A DNA stretch of 64,000 nt, taken from NCBI GenBank assembly GCA_009741485.1, contig CM019237.1:48053195-48117194 (forward strand), in the 5' to 3' direction. The notes beneath the pieces were generated by a model that was given only the letters and a program-made list of their open reading frames with translations, was not told the origin of the DNA and made no database searches. Made by a program: the position numbers and the translations under genes. Shown here one piece after another: positions 1 to 11,300 of the stretch (the first letter of the stretch is position 1; every line of letters starts with the position of its first letter). This DNA is from Malurus cyaneus samueli. Lineage: Eukaryota > Chordata > Aves > Passeriformes > Maluridae.

Positions 1-2586
1 AGTAGTTAGTGGTGGGGTTGCTCTGCCCGTGAAGTCAAGCAATGTCTCTGTATCTAATTTCCTCTCCATTACAAACTAACAGGCAATATCATGGTTCCTT
101 CTGCCACATTCTCAGGCGCATATAGTGACTGCTATACAGGAAATCATGACATAATATCATCTCTAACTTGGTTACCTTCCTTCCTTAATATTTTAATAGA
201 TGCCTAATGTAGCTTTTATGGCTGTAAAGAGTCAATTAGTTTACAAATTAGCAGCCTGAAGTGAATTTTGCTACCACTAATTGACTTTCCATTTCTAGCA
301 ATACATCTGTTTTGATTTTTGTTTTTAAAAGATTACTTTTTATGAAATACAAGTGACATGAATGACTCAGCCACATAAAATTTTGAGACATCCATGATTG
401 TTTCTTCCCCTTATAATCTGTTCTTACACCCATACTTCCCACTTCAAAACTTGAAATCCCCCCACCATTGTCTCTTCAGCCAGAGGAAAATGTGTCTTTT
501 CCTCTAGGGAATCAATTGGACCAGGGAGAACAAACCAGTGGTGACAAAATACACTTGACTTTGAGAGATGCTCAACAGCTGCATCTTAGAGTTTGTATAA
601 TTGCTGTGAGCCTTAAGTGACTTGTAAGATATGAGGCTAAAAGATTGATGATTCCAGCCTCTTTAGGTGCGAAAAGACACCCTAGACACCCTAAAAATCG
701 AATTCCCAGGAAAAACTTAGAGGAAGTAGGTTCATTACAAAAATAAAATAAAATCTAATGGGACAAATCTATGCACTTGCCTGGGATTATAGACACCAGT
801 TTGATATCTCTGACAGCCCATCTTCAGCTTCTGTTCATGTCCTGAGAGTTTAATTAGTGTTATGAACTCCATTCCTATCCACATGAGAAGCTTTCAGGTA
901 AGTATGACAAAGTACAGAAAAGCACTCCATGAAAAGAAATAGAAAAGTTTCACTGAACTTCAGCAATTTGGTCACAATGCCTTCTGGGTAATTTATTGTC
1001 TTTTTCCTGGGTAATAAAATGAAGCAAATAAGGGAAAAGACCAATCCAAGGCAGCAAATGGTTAGGAGCAAGAGGTACACTGCTTGGTTAAATGTGCTCT
1101 CAGATCAGAACTGCTGCAGTGCCCTCCCATATCAGCAGTTTGCTGGAACAAGGCAGCGGGAACCATGAACCCCCAGTACATCAGGGGGTCAGATTGTCTC
1201 TCACACAGCTTCTGCAGCACAGCTGGCCTCTTCTGCTGCCTTGGATCACATCAAATACAAACCTCCCTCCCCAACTCGAGAGAAACCACAAGCAACAGTG
1301 TCTCTGTGGTGGGGAGAAATGAGCCTTCATGGCACAGACTGCCCATCTTTGGAGGTTTGTGCTATGTGTTTCCGGCTCCATGGGATGCATTTTGTCAGTT
1401 CTGGGAAACAGAAGAGACAAAGGGTCCATTTATGATGTCTAGAGATTAATCTCATTTTAGCCATCTGAAAAGGCATCTAATATAGGTCTCAATGGTTCTG
1501 TAGTCAGCAGAAAGCGACCCCCACCTCCCTCCACTCACTGTATCCTTCCCTGTGCTCTCCACAGCTGTTTCAGCCAGGGATGAATTGTCTTCAGAAAGCT
1601 GGAGCACTGTAATGAACCATCAGAGGGAACTGGGTAACTTAGGAAACAGAAATATAAGTTGATGGAGGAACCCTGGAGAAACAGATACGAATTCTTTCTA
1701 TGGTCAAAACATACCTGGAGATGCTTCAGTCATTAGGGTGCCAGAAAGAATAGTGTGGAAATCCACAGTGAAGTCCATCTCTGCTTTTGGTCTTCATAAA
1801 TATGTCGATGTTGATGTCACTGGAGGCAGCTACAATGATAAAAGCTTGAGTGGGTACTTAGTTTTCAATAAAACTGCTGCCTCTTAAAAAAAAATCCCAA
1901 GTGTTCAGAAATCTCAAAATCATACAAAAGGATTACTCCCTTTTTAAATACTTCGAGAACTTGCTCCAACATTTGCTGGAGTGTGCCTGAGTGTGACTTT
2001 GTAGCTCTGCATGCCTCGGGGATTTTGCAGACAGGAAACGAAAGGTGACATGACTTCAATGGAGTAACAGTTCCCGGAAAATTCACAGTTTATTAATCCC
2101 TCTCGCTTCGAGATTAGCAAAAAGGACGTTGGTTGTTCATTTGTTCTTTCTGTTCAAAAGTCAAAGTGTAGCTCTGTACCAGCCACTAAGAAAAAAATTA
2201 ACTCTGCTCCAGCTGAAAGCAGAACATTCAAGACCTCTGTCAGGTGTCACTCTGTGGTAGGCGTTTCTGTGGGAAGTCCCTGAGTCTGACACAGCAGCTG
2301 GAAGAATACCAGGCAAAGTACAAACACAGCTGCCTGGCTCTCAGAGTCTCCCTGCTGAGCACTGTCACTTCTAGGCACTGTCACAAACAGCACATGTGTT
2401 AAAAAAACTGGTCCCAACAGGTATGGCCATGTTTAGGTGTAGATACATCCAGAATTAGTGCATGTGCACTCTTGCTGCATATTTACCGCGAAAAGTCACA
2501 TAAAAATGATTTCTGGCCTCTCTACACCATCTTCTCTCAGGAAATCTTCAAGTCTTGGGTGCAGCACCTCATTACAGTGGTGCTAT
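1..2586. other. Unannotated noncoding DNA, no gene recognised
   Basis: AT-rich, CpG-poor sequence with stop codons throughout all six frames. The longer ATG frames here (for example 121 codons at 1084-1449) give low-complexity or cysteine/serine-rich translations with no recognisable domain. A segment at 828-897 ends in a consensus donor (CAG then GTAAGT) and starts after a modest acceptor; one of its frames is open, but I treat it as chance. No transposable element was recognised. Confidence 0.6.
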
Positions 2587-2998
2587 TGATGCCTTATCCA
2601 TCAGACTAATCTGAAACAGAGGCCAGACAAACTTGAGAAAATGAGAATAAACAACTTTAATACAGGCCTAACAGGCCTACTGGTACGTTAGGGCAGACAA
2701 AAGTCTCCTCCCGAGGCTACACCCAAAATGGACCCTGAGTCACCAGATCTTCACCTTTTATAAGTTCTGTCTTATTAACATATTGGGTTTTAATTCTCCA
2801 ATGATCTTCCATACTTGCTCCCCCCCAACTTGCTGTTTCCATATTTGGGGCTCTCGAGGCAGCGAGGTGTCCTTGGATTCAGGCTCAGAGAGGGATTGTT
2901 TTGTCTAAAGATGAGAGAACGGTAGTTTTAGTGTTGTATTAGAGAATACAAGAATACAGATACATGAAAATATAGAAACTAAAAATCCTAAGGCATCA
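2587..2998 (-). mobile_element. Solo LTR of an endogenous retrovirus, minus orientation
   Basis: A 412 bp element begins TGATGCCTTA and ends TAAGGCATCA, a perfect 10 bp terminal inverted repeat with the TG...CA ends of retroviral LTRs. It is flanked on both sides by CTAT (2583-2586 and 2999-3002), a 4 bp target-site duplication. Read on the minus strand it has a TATA box, CTTATAAAAG (2755-2764), and about 100 bp downstream an ATTAAA polyadenylation signal (2656-2661), so U3, R and U5 are in the expected order. No internal gag, pol or env sequence adjoins it, so it is a solo LTR left by recombination. A 4 bp duplication fits gammaretrovirus-like (ERV1) elements best, but the family name was not established. 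Confidence 0.85.
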
Positions 2999-5109
2999 CT
3001 ATGATTCTCTAATCAGGCCTGCTTTGTTTCCAGCCAAATCTGAAGGGAACACACATGTGATTACACAGATTGCTACAGGCATGCCTTACAATAATCACCA
3101 TTAACATTCCCAGGTTTCTTTTATCTAGAAATTTTATTCAAAATAGAGCATGACAACCTAAGTAAATGTGACATACTATACATTAGGAAGTATTTTGTCA
3201 CAGTAAAACCAGCAAGGAGTGTGCTAGAGAGTGGTGGGAAGATACTGCCTTTTGAGGCTAGGTGGTGAGCAGCACCAGGCATTTTGAAAACAAAGTAGAT
3301 ATCATCCCTCAAAAATAGCTTAACTCCTAATGGCAAAATGGCTTTTAGAAGCTGTTCCTAAGCTCAGTACCTCTGGACATGTTATAAACTGCTCTTTTAT
3401 AAGTGATACAATTATTACAAAAACTGTTGTCTATTCAGTGGATAGTCAGGCTCTACTCATAATTTTCTGTAATATCTGAGATGCACTGGAATGCAGCAAT
3501 AAGGACACACCTGATTGTCTTGGGGTAGCACCAAACTGATACTGGAAGTATCCTGAAAAACAGAGATGCAATGCTAAAGGTGCTGAAAAGCTTAAGAGGT
3601 GGTGTGAAATCAGTAAGAGCAAAACAGTAAAAGCACAGCAAAGGAATGCTAATGGAGGGGAAAACAAAGGAACAATCAGGAATAACCAGAAATAACCAGG
3701 CAGGCAGCAGGACAGCAAGGAAATAGCCAGCTGGTTTTGCAAATAGCTAGCTAGCATAGCTAGTTTTTCTACCTAAATATATTTTTAGAAGAACATTTAG
3801 GTGAAAGTAATGCTGTATGGGCTGCAAGCAGTAAAAAAAAAAAAATAGTGCATAATTTCCACTTAAGTTGTACTTAGCATCTTGTACCAAAATAGTCTAC
3901 CCAGAAGTGTGACTTCTGGGGTCAGAACACACAATGTAGGAGATATATGCAAGGTGATCTTTCTTAACTCTCTTTGCTTATCCCAGTAGTCAAACAGAGC
4001 TCTGGAACTGGCAAAGGAATTTCTCTTTCCTTCTAGATTTAGTTATTGCCTCTTCTTTGTGACTTCCTCGGTGACACATCTCTGTCACAACACCTAATCA
4101 GTTGCTGCTATGCATCTTTCTGTGTAAATGATGTAGCTGGCCCTCTCTAGGCTCCCCACCATCCCTCATCCCAGGTTTGAGCACTGCCTGTTAGGCACAA
4201 GGCACAGCTCCTGGCTTTTACACTGGACCTTCAGTCATAAACTTTTTGCAGAGTTATAACAGTAATAAAAACTCTTTGTGCCTTAGTGAATGAATATATC
4301 AAAGTTTTGGAGACAGAGTAAGGCTTGAAAGTGACAAAGGTCAAAGCCCAAGGGACAAATATTTCAGCTTGAAAAGCCAGGATTTTTGTCTAAGTGCTGG
4401 CAAAGGTTTTGCACCAACAAGATGTGCTCATACAACCATTACTTGCTGGCACTTTAGGAAGACTTCAGAAACCTTATTAGATAGACAGGAAAAAGAAACA
4501 AGTAATACAGAGGGAAGCAATGTTGAGAGCAGTGAACCGAGAACAAAAATCAATAGTGTTGTTTTATTTGATCTGTGGTGTTTCCATGGAGGGACCATGT
4601 GGCTCAAGCATGAGCTAGCTAGCTGCAGAGCCTTTACCACCATTCTTGGTCAGCCTGCTAGCCCTCAGGAGCTGCTCAGGCTGTGTGGATGCAATGGATA
4701 CAGAAGACAATTCAGGTGATCCATCTCAAAAGCTGACATTAGACTGGGGGTGTCACATTTGATGCATTAGTGCAATGGAAGCTGTGTCTGAAGTTTTGGA
4801 CTTCCCAGGAGTTTCAGAAGTTCTCCTGAGAGATACCCCAGCCATGGGCTAACTCCACTCCTGCCCAAACTCCTGGTTTCTATGAGAAGGAGGCCCAGGC
4901 ACATGGGCTACAAAGAGCTGTGGTATGGTGTGATCAGGTCCCCAAAGCAAACAGCTGGGATACAATAGCCATGGACCTTGAATCGCTTTCCTCCTCTGCT
5001 CAGATGCCACCTCAGGCACTAGGGGTGATCCCTGCATCCTGACACTACTTCTGCCAATTATCTGAAGAAGTCTGAGGCACTCCCTGACCTGCCTGACCAA
5101 TTCCCTGCA

Positions 5110-5252
5110 TTTAAATATATAATTTTAAAGGAATTACAGTCTAAATTAATCTTCTTTAAGCTTATTTCTTTTAAATACATGGTAGAAAGATTATTATAAC
5201 TGACCGATTTTATGACCAGTGGACACACAACCAGCAGTCCCCTGATCTGCTT
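5110..5252 (+). repeat. Copy A of a diverged direct duplication
   Basis: This segment resembles 5930-6056 in the same orientation. Shared blocks occur in the same order: TTTA-ATAT--ATTTTAA-GG at the start, then CATGG-AGAAAGAT, TAACTG-C-G-TTTTAT and ATCAGCAG/ACCAGCAG. The middle of this copy is longer by roughly a dozen bases. By eye the identity is around 65-75 percent over the alignable parts. It may be an old tandem duplication or two insertions of an unrecognised repeat family. Confidence 0.5.
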
Positions 5253-5929
5253 GGTGAGGATGGTGAACCAGGCCTGTTTTATACAGACCTGTAATTTCTA
5301 GAGATGGACCAGGCTAGATCCCAGACAGAATGGATGTGTTTCCTCCTCTTCCAGCCAAGTGTCGTCTCCCAGGGCTGTTGGGAAAGGGAATAATTGAAGG
5401 ACTGCCTATGAAGTAGATATTTTGTGTGTGTGTAGATGCTTCAGGAGCCAGATCACTGAGATAAAACACTGAACCCTGAGTAACAGGCACCAACCACCCT
5501 CCAGCAGCGTTTGGGAACGTGGGCCCAGGCTGGCATTAATGCAGCTCCTACACATCAATCTCTGATGTGTGTCTACTCCATGTTTTATGCTGTGTGCTGT
5601 CATACAGCAGCACCTTGGGCTGTTTTGTAGCTTCCTCAAGCACTGAGCAATTGCAGCACAAGCCAACCCCTGTGCATCACCTTCCTCTGATGCAACTGGA
5701 GTGTGGACTAAAGGGAAGGTGGGTCTTTTTCCTTCAGCTCTCCTCAGCAGGGATAAGCCATTGAAGCAGTCTCTCCTGCCCAACATTTGCAGCACACAGC
5801 ACACTTGCCTTATCTGAGTCTTGTGGGGCGGAGAGTGAGGACTGGGACCCCAACACGTACTCAGCTGCAGCACTGATGAAATCCTTATTCTCCCAGCTCT
5901 CAAAGAATACCTCGTGTACAATGAGGAGT

Positions 5930-6056
5930 ATTTAGATATGCGATTTTAAGGGCATTAAAATCTTAATTCCTCTTCCTCTCAAAACCATGGCAGAAAGATG
6001 AATATTGTAACTGGCAGGTTTTATCGCTGGCAGACATATCATCAGCAGATGATCTC
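5930..6056 (+). repeat. Copy B of a diverged direct duplication
   Basis: This is the second member of the pair with 5110-5252, about 820 bp downstream and in the same orientation. It carries the same ordered blocks (TTTAGATATG, CATGGCAGAAAGAT, TTGTAACTGGCAGGTTTTAT, ATCAGCAG). The sequences flanking the two copies could not be aligned by eye, so the unit boundaries are uncertain. Confidence 0.5.
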
Positions 6057-7779
6057 CAGCTCAGACTGAAGCTTTAAGCAGTTAAACTGGCTTGACTGTA
6101 CGTGGGTAACTCAGCACACAGCAGTTGGCACCCAGCCCGAGGGTACAAAGCACCCTGTCACCAGAACTGCTGCTTTCAGAGAGGTAAAAGCATGGAGCAG
6201 CACAGAACTGAACACAGGAACAATGTGTTGTTGAGAGAGTAAATATGTATGTATGGGTGCTGGAAACGGTGGATATCTGTCTTTCATTCCCAAGAATTCC
6301 AAGATCTGATGCATTCTTTTTTAACGGATTTTCTTGCTCTCCCATCCATGGAATTGATCACATAAACGTTCTGCATGGGTTGGCTGCCCCAGCTGAGTAA
6401 TAGCCAGGGTTGTGGGAGGCTGTCCCTAAAACTCCCACCCCTTCACTGCCTGCAGAGGCCTGGGAGGGTTCTCCCCAGTCTGATCAGTGTGTTGGGGTCA
6501 TATCCATGTGTGACACAGCACCAAAGAGAGCCTCAGGCCCAGCTGTGGTAGCAGGTGCTGCTCATGGTGGCCTTGCTTCAGGACATGCCTGGGTGTCTCT
6601 TCTTCCTTGTGCATCATGGCACATAGGAAGGATGGCTGAATTCCCCATTTGGCTGTGGCTGTGTTTGTAGTCACCCTGTGTCAAAGACTGGCTTTTGGTG
6701 GCCATTAGCACTTCCCGAAAATACACCAACACCTTCTGCTTTTTAAACAGCACCTTTCTGATACAGATTAAATGTGTTAGTGACGGGGTGCAAACTGTCA
6801 GCCCTTTGCCAGGCTGGCAGCATTACCTCTGCTGCACAGAGAAGCAAGAGCAAAGGGAAATGAAAAGTCAGGTCTTCAGAGGCTTTAGGTAGTCTAAAGT
6901 GCACTTTAGCACCATCTCTCATTCGCTGTAGCTGGAGATAGGTGTGAAAATCCCGGTGGCTATTGATTACCCTTAGACGGCTAGACACCCTTGAAAGTCT
7001 GCCTCTTGACTTCCAGGTGACTTTATTGTTCACAGAGAAGGGGCAACTCCAGACACAAAACCGGGATGAAAGAATACCTGGCTCTGTGCTTTAGCCTCTG
7101 CAGCACTCTCTCCTTACAGAGAGGGATGGCAATTCCCTGCAGCAGTGGTGCTCTCTGGGCCTGATGTCCTGTCTGAGGTTCACCTTGGGGAAATTATGGT
7201 CTGGATAGTCAGAATACCCTCCCTCTTCTTTAACAAATGGATGCAGTGTTGTTATGTTGTTATTACATACTGATTTATAAAGCACCTCTCACATACATCA
7301 CAGTGCTGTATGATCTCATTACAAAACACCTGAGATGGAATTAGAAGTATCCAGGCAAGAAAATTGCTTAAAGCCTGACCTTTAATGCACCAGAAGAGCC
7401 AGAGGTTTGGAGTGAGTGGGAGGCTGAAGTTCAAGAAATCCATCAATCTTGACTGTAGATAGGAGCAAGAGCCTACGTACTATCAAAACTGTGCAATTAG
7501 GAAGTGGCCAGGTGGAAGAATTACAAATAAAATTGAGATGTTTTCATTAATCAGTGCCTCCTCCATACCTCAAAGCCAATGGGAATCAAGGGGATTTGTG
7601 CTCTTGGCTTTACTGGCCCTCTGATGTCCCCAGACTGAATAATATGGGTTGCATGTACCAAAGTCCTGCTGTGTCATTTCCCAAATTCAGTGTGTTCATG
7701 ATGATTGCTACCCATATACCTTTGCAAGCAGTTTGAGGAAAAATACAAAACATAATTAAAGTACTTATTTTACTTTTTA

Positions 7780-7891
7780 TTCTGCCTTGTAACGTACTCT
7801 GGGGGGTGTCCAGGGTGGTCTGATCTCCCAGCGTATACCACAAGTGTCCCCGGTGATGGAGAGCACTTCAGCCGGCACTTTTTCGGTGCCA
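7780..7891 (-). mobile_element. ERV leader remnant with possible primer-binding site
   Basis: On the minus strand this sequence directly follows the CA end of the LTR at 7892-8335. It begins TGGCACCGAAAAAGTGCCG, where a retroviral primer-binding site (starting TGG) would lie. The first bases also form a perfect hairpin, GGCAC / GTGCC around CGAAAAA. The rest is a GC-rich leader that stops resembling viral DNA before about 7780. No gag reading frame follows, so the internal region is lost. Which tRNA it would match was not determined. Confidence 0.5.
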
Positions 7892-8335
7892 TGAAGGAGT
7901 ATTAACAAACACCCAGGCTGAGGAAGGGCAGGCACACACACACCCCAGTGTACTAATAGTGCATTTGTTATCAGAGACAAAGAAACAGAGGGCTCAGTAG
8001 CATGGCTTATTCCAGGAGTTTATTCCCAAAGGGCTTCCAGAGGCAAAAGAGGAAAAGGTGGGATTATCTGGCCACAGATATACATCTGGGGGGCAGTCAC
8101 CTGAGGAGCTGGGCAGAGAGAGAAAACAAAGGGAACGCAATGACCAATGGGGGAAGGGGTAGGTGGAGTGAGGGATCACATTAAATCCAACCAGGGTAGC
8201 AGGATTTACATATTCATGGCAGCAACCATCTAATTCCCAAGGGGGTTATCAAGATCTTCCTAGCACTGAGTTCCAGCTATCCCAGGGCTGTCTAGACCTC
8301 CAGCATTTTCTGGGGTGGTCTTATCCACCACAACA
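7892..8335 (-). mobile_element. Endogenous retrovirus 5' LTR, minus orientation
   Basis: Read on the minus strand the element starts TGTTGTGGTGGATAAG and ends ACTCCTTCA, with TG...CA ends and 444 bp length. It has an ATTGG box (complement of CCAAT at about 8142), an AATAAA polyadenylation signal (complement of TTTATT at 8021-8026) and a short GT-rich U5 ending next to the putative primer-binding site. Because a leader adjoins it, this is a 5' LTR with the body of the provirus deleted rather than a solo LTR. No flanking duplication can be tested, since the other end is missing. Family assignment (ERVK-like by general appearance) is inference. Confidence 0.7.
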
Positions 8336-11300
8336 GCCTTGATTCCTGCCTTAAGTCAGAAGGTTGCAATTCACTTTCCTGAAATTGTGTCCTCAATCTT
8401 TATAATTAAACCTCATTTAAATATTTTGGTCACTTTCATGAGCTAATTATAGTGACTTACAATTGAGAAGGTTCTTTTATCTTAAGCCTTTCTTTGCAGA
8501 TGCTTGAAACTTTTAGAAAATAATATCATTTTGGCTTAAAAGTTATGTTTGCAGAGATCAAAGCTGACCTAGGTGTGGAAAACAATTATGTATGAGGCCA
8601 CCTCTTTTCTGACATGCAAAAAAATACCAAATGGTAATTTTTTCTCCTGCTTCTTTTTTTATTACTTTCAGAATTACTGCAAATGCATCACATTATTTCT
8701 CCTGGTATTTAGGGAAGGCATCTGAGAAGATTGAAGAGGTGAGAAGGAACCTATGCCTTCAGTAGTAAATGTGCTGTGATTTTTGTCTTTTTAATACAAG
8801 TATCTTTTTCTTAGAGTTTGAGGCATTTCAACAATAACAAATCTATTACAGAAAAAAAATTTATGGGGGATAACTGGAAGGGTTCCCCTCTTCATCACCA
8901 CAAAAGTTTAATTGCCTTGGTCTTGAACCAAAGACTGCTAATCCTGTGCTTTTATTTTTTGGTTGATTTTAGTAAATTTTGGGGCCTACATCATGAATAG
9001 ACTGCTCAACCTGAACTCTGTGTCAATAGAAAGAGGTTAAATCACCTGTCTTTGCAAGTCATAATAGAAGTTCAAAGCCATATTTGTATTTTCAATTTTT
9101 AGCGAGATCTCCAGCAAAAACAAGGAGCAAGTAGTGGCTGGCATCTCATCTCTTCTTCGAGATCTGATGTTGTCCAGCACAGGGACCTGGTTCTCTGACA
9201 TTATTTCACCATATCTAGAAAGTGGAGGATGAAATCTGCCAGGAAACTAATAGGAGTACATGTGGTTTAAGTTCCAACAGGACTCAGAAAACATTGGTCA
9301 GTGAAACAAAACTGCAGTCTGTAGGGAAGCCTGTTCAACAGCCACTGCTCAGACCCAGAGCTGAAGCCTCAGACCAGATTATCCCAGGTGATAAGGAAAA
9401 TCATCTCCTCAGACCAGGAAATCCCACTGATTTCCTTCACTTCCCAGGAAAAGTGGCTTCTCCAACCACAGGTGGTTTATTGTCGTTCCTCTTTCCTGAT
9501 CCCCAAGCTTTGTAGCATCTCAGCCAAACTGAGGAGCTGTCTTGGGTATCTGCCTTTGTTCTTGAGTAGCCTGACCTATCCTTACGTGTCCCTTTAAATT
9601 AAATAACACTTGACTTGGTTTAGTAGAGATAATAAAAGGTGATGATGATAGTACAAGGTATCTTTACCTTGCCAGGATGGTTTGGGAAAGCTGAAAATCC
9701 AATCTTGTGTGTCTGAAAAACACTTCTGTTTGGGGGCTGGAGGGGAAAAAGCATCTTTGTCTTTCCTAACATTCTCCTCTAGGGAAAATTAGAGATGTCT
9801 AGGGTTTTTTTTGTTCTCCCTCTGCCATCCCATCTTTCACTTTCTGGCTTCTTTAACTCCCAATCTCCTTTAAATTGCATTAAAGGGATAGGAGAAACCA
9901 TTTCTTTTCTCTTTTCGCTTGGAGCTAAAAACTTTCTCTTTTTTTCACACTGCTTGTTAAATGCGATAGACAGAGTGAAAGCTTCATAAATCATAAACAA
10001 GCAGAGGACCTAAATAAAAGAGCAAACTGCAAACTGAGGAAAAGAGAGACCCCAGCATGCACATTAGGGCTAGCATCAAGCACACAGCACTTATTTTAAA
10101 CTGCACTAGCAGGAGGCAGAGGGCATGCCAGCTCTGTGTCTAAGCCAAGAAGCAAAACAAGCCAGTGGGCCATAAAAATCAGTCAAGAAATAGTTCTGCA
10201 ATGTTATGACCACAGATAGATGCAGATTTTCACTCTCCAGTTTTGTGTATCCCTCTATAATGAACACCTCCTTTTTCCTTCTGTCCCTCCTTACGGCATG
10301 ACAAAGCTTCTCTATTTTTTATCAAGTTGTAATTCACTCTAGGCTCCCCTGAGTGCTGCAGCAGCAACCTGCAGAGCACTCCAGCGGTGAGGAACACTGG
10401 ACTGTGATTCTAGTGGCTCAGCCTGTGCTCAGGGTTAGATGTTGGGGTTCAGCTTGTCTCAATCCTGATTTTCCTCATGCTTACAATTCCTTAAAATTTC
10501 CTTACAATGCTACGAGCTGTATTGATCCAGTAATTTAGCTGAAAAAAAAAAAAAGGGAAAACCAATCCCCATTGCCTCAAACATAATCATTCACTGGTGG
10601 TAAACTAATTTAAGACTCAGTAAATTGGCTCCCCTTCATCCTGCTGGTGAGACCCAGCCTTCCCATGGTCAGTGTTTGTCCTGACACAAACTGGGCTCTG
10701 CTTCTCCATCTCCCAGAGTGAGCCTGCACAAAGAAAGGAAAAGCCAGCTCAGGTAGGGTGGCACATCTTGTCAGTCAAGAATGAGTGTAATGAGCAGGCT
10801 GGAGTCCTCACCTCTGCCTTGAGAGTGCAGGTGCTGCTGACCATGGTTTTCTGAAAAAAAATCTCTTTGTGAGGAACTCTCCTCGTCATCAGCAGAGCAC
10901 ATTTCTTTCCTGATGAAAAAAGATTCTGTTTGGGTTTGTACTCGTAAAGCTGCGCTCCTTCTCCTTGCTCTAAAAGCGTGACTTGGTTCTTTAGTTCCCA
11001 TCTCTTGAAGATGAAAGTTTTCCAGCCTTGGGTCTGGAAAATACCTTGTCAGGCACTGGAACTGCAGAAGTCTCATCAATAACACAATATTCTGGCCACC
11101 TGTTCCCACTTTCTATCCTCATAATCAGCCTTTAAATGTGTGACAGGAGTTTTCTCTTCACAGCGTGGTTATCTAACCTCTCAAGTTTTACTGCTTCTAT
11201 GAGCTGTCTTATCCTTTGCAGAGGAATGGTTTATATCTGTTTCTCAACCCACCACTATCCATCATATTGTTAATTTTTATGCAGTATTATAGTAAGTTAA

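Larger units (their letters stand above)
2999..7779. other. Unannotated noncoding DNA with an internal diverged duplication
   Basis: No gene is recognised. It includes the longest ATG frame of the window (171 codons, minus strand, 5406-5921), which is rich in Cys, Arg, Ser and Leu, has no signal peptide, membrane segment or known motif, and has no paired splice or promoter context. A frame this long is near the upper end of chance for 64 kb. The stretches 4800-5100 and 6370-6660 are somewhat GC-richer than their surroundings, without CpG enrichment. Two related segments at 5110 and 5930 are listed separately. Confidence 0.55.

Noticed and set aside
828..897. 70-nt plus-strand exon-like segment ending in CAG/GTAAGT
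   Set aside because: Weak acceptor and two of three frames closed; treated as chance.
5406..5921. 171-codon ATG frame on the minus strand, longest in the window
   Set aside because: No recognisable domain, Cys/Arg/Ser-rich composition and no splice or promoter context. A rough estimate puts one frame of this length within chance for 64 kb in six frames.
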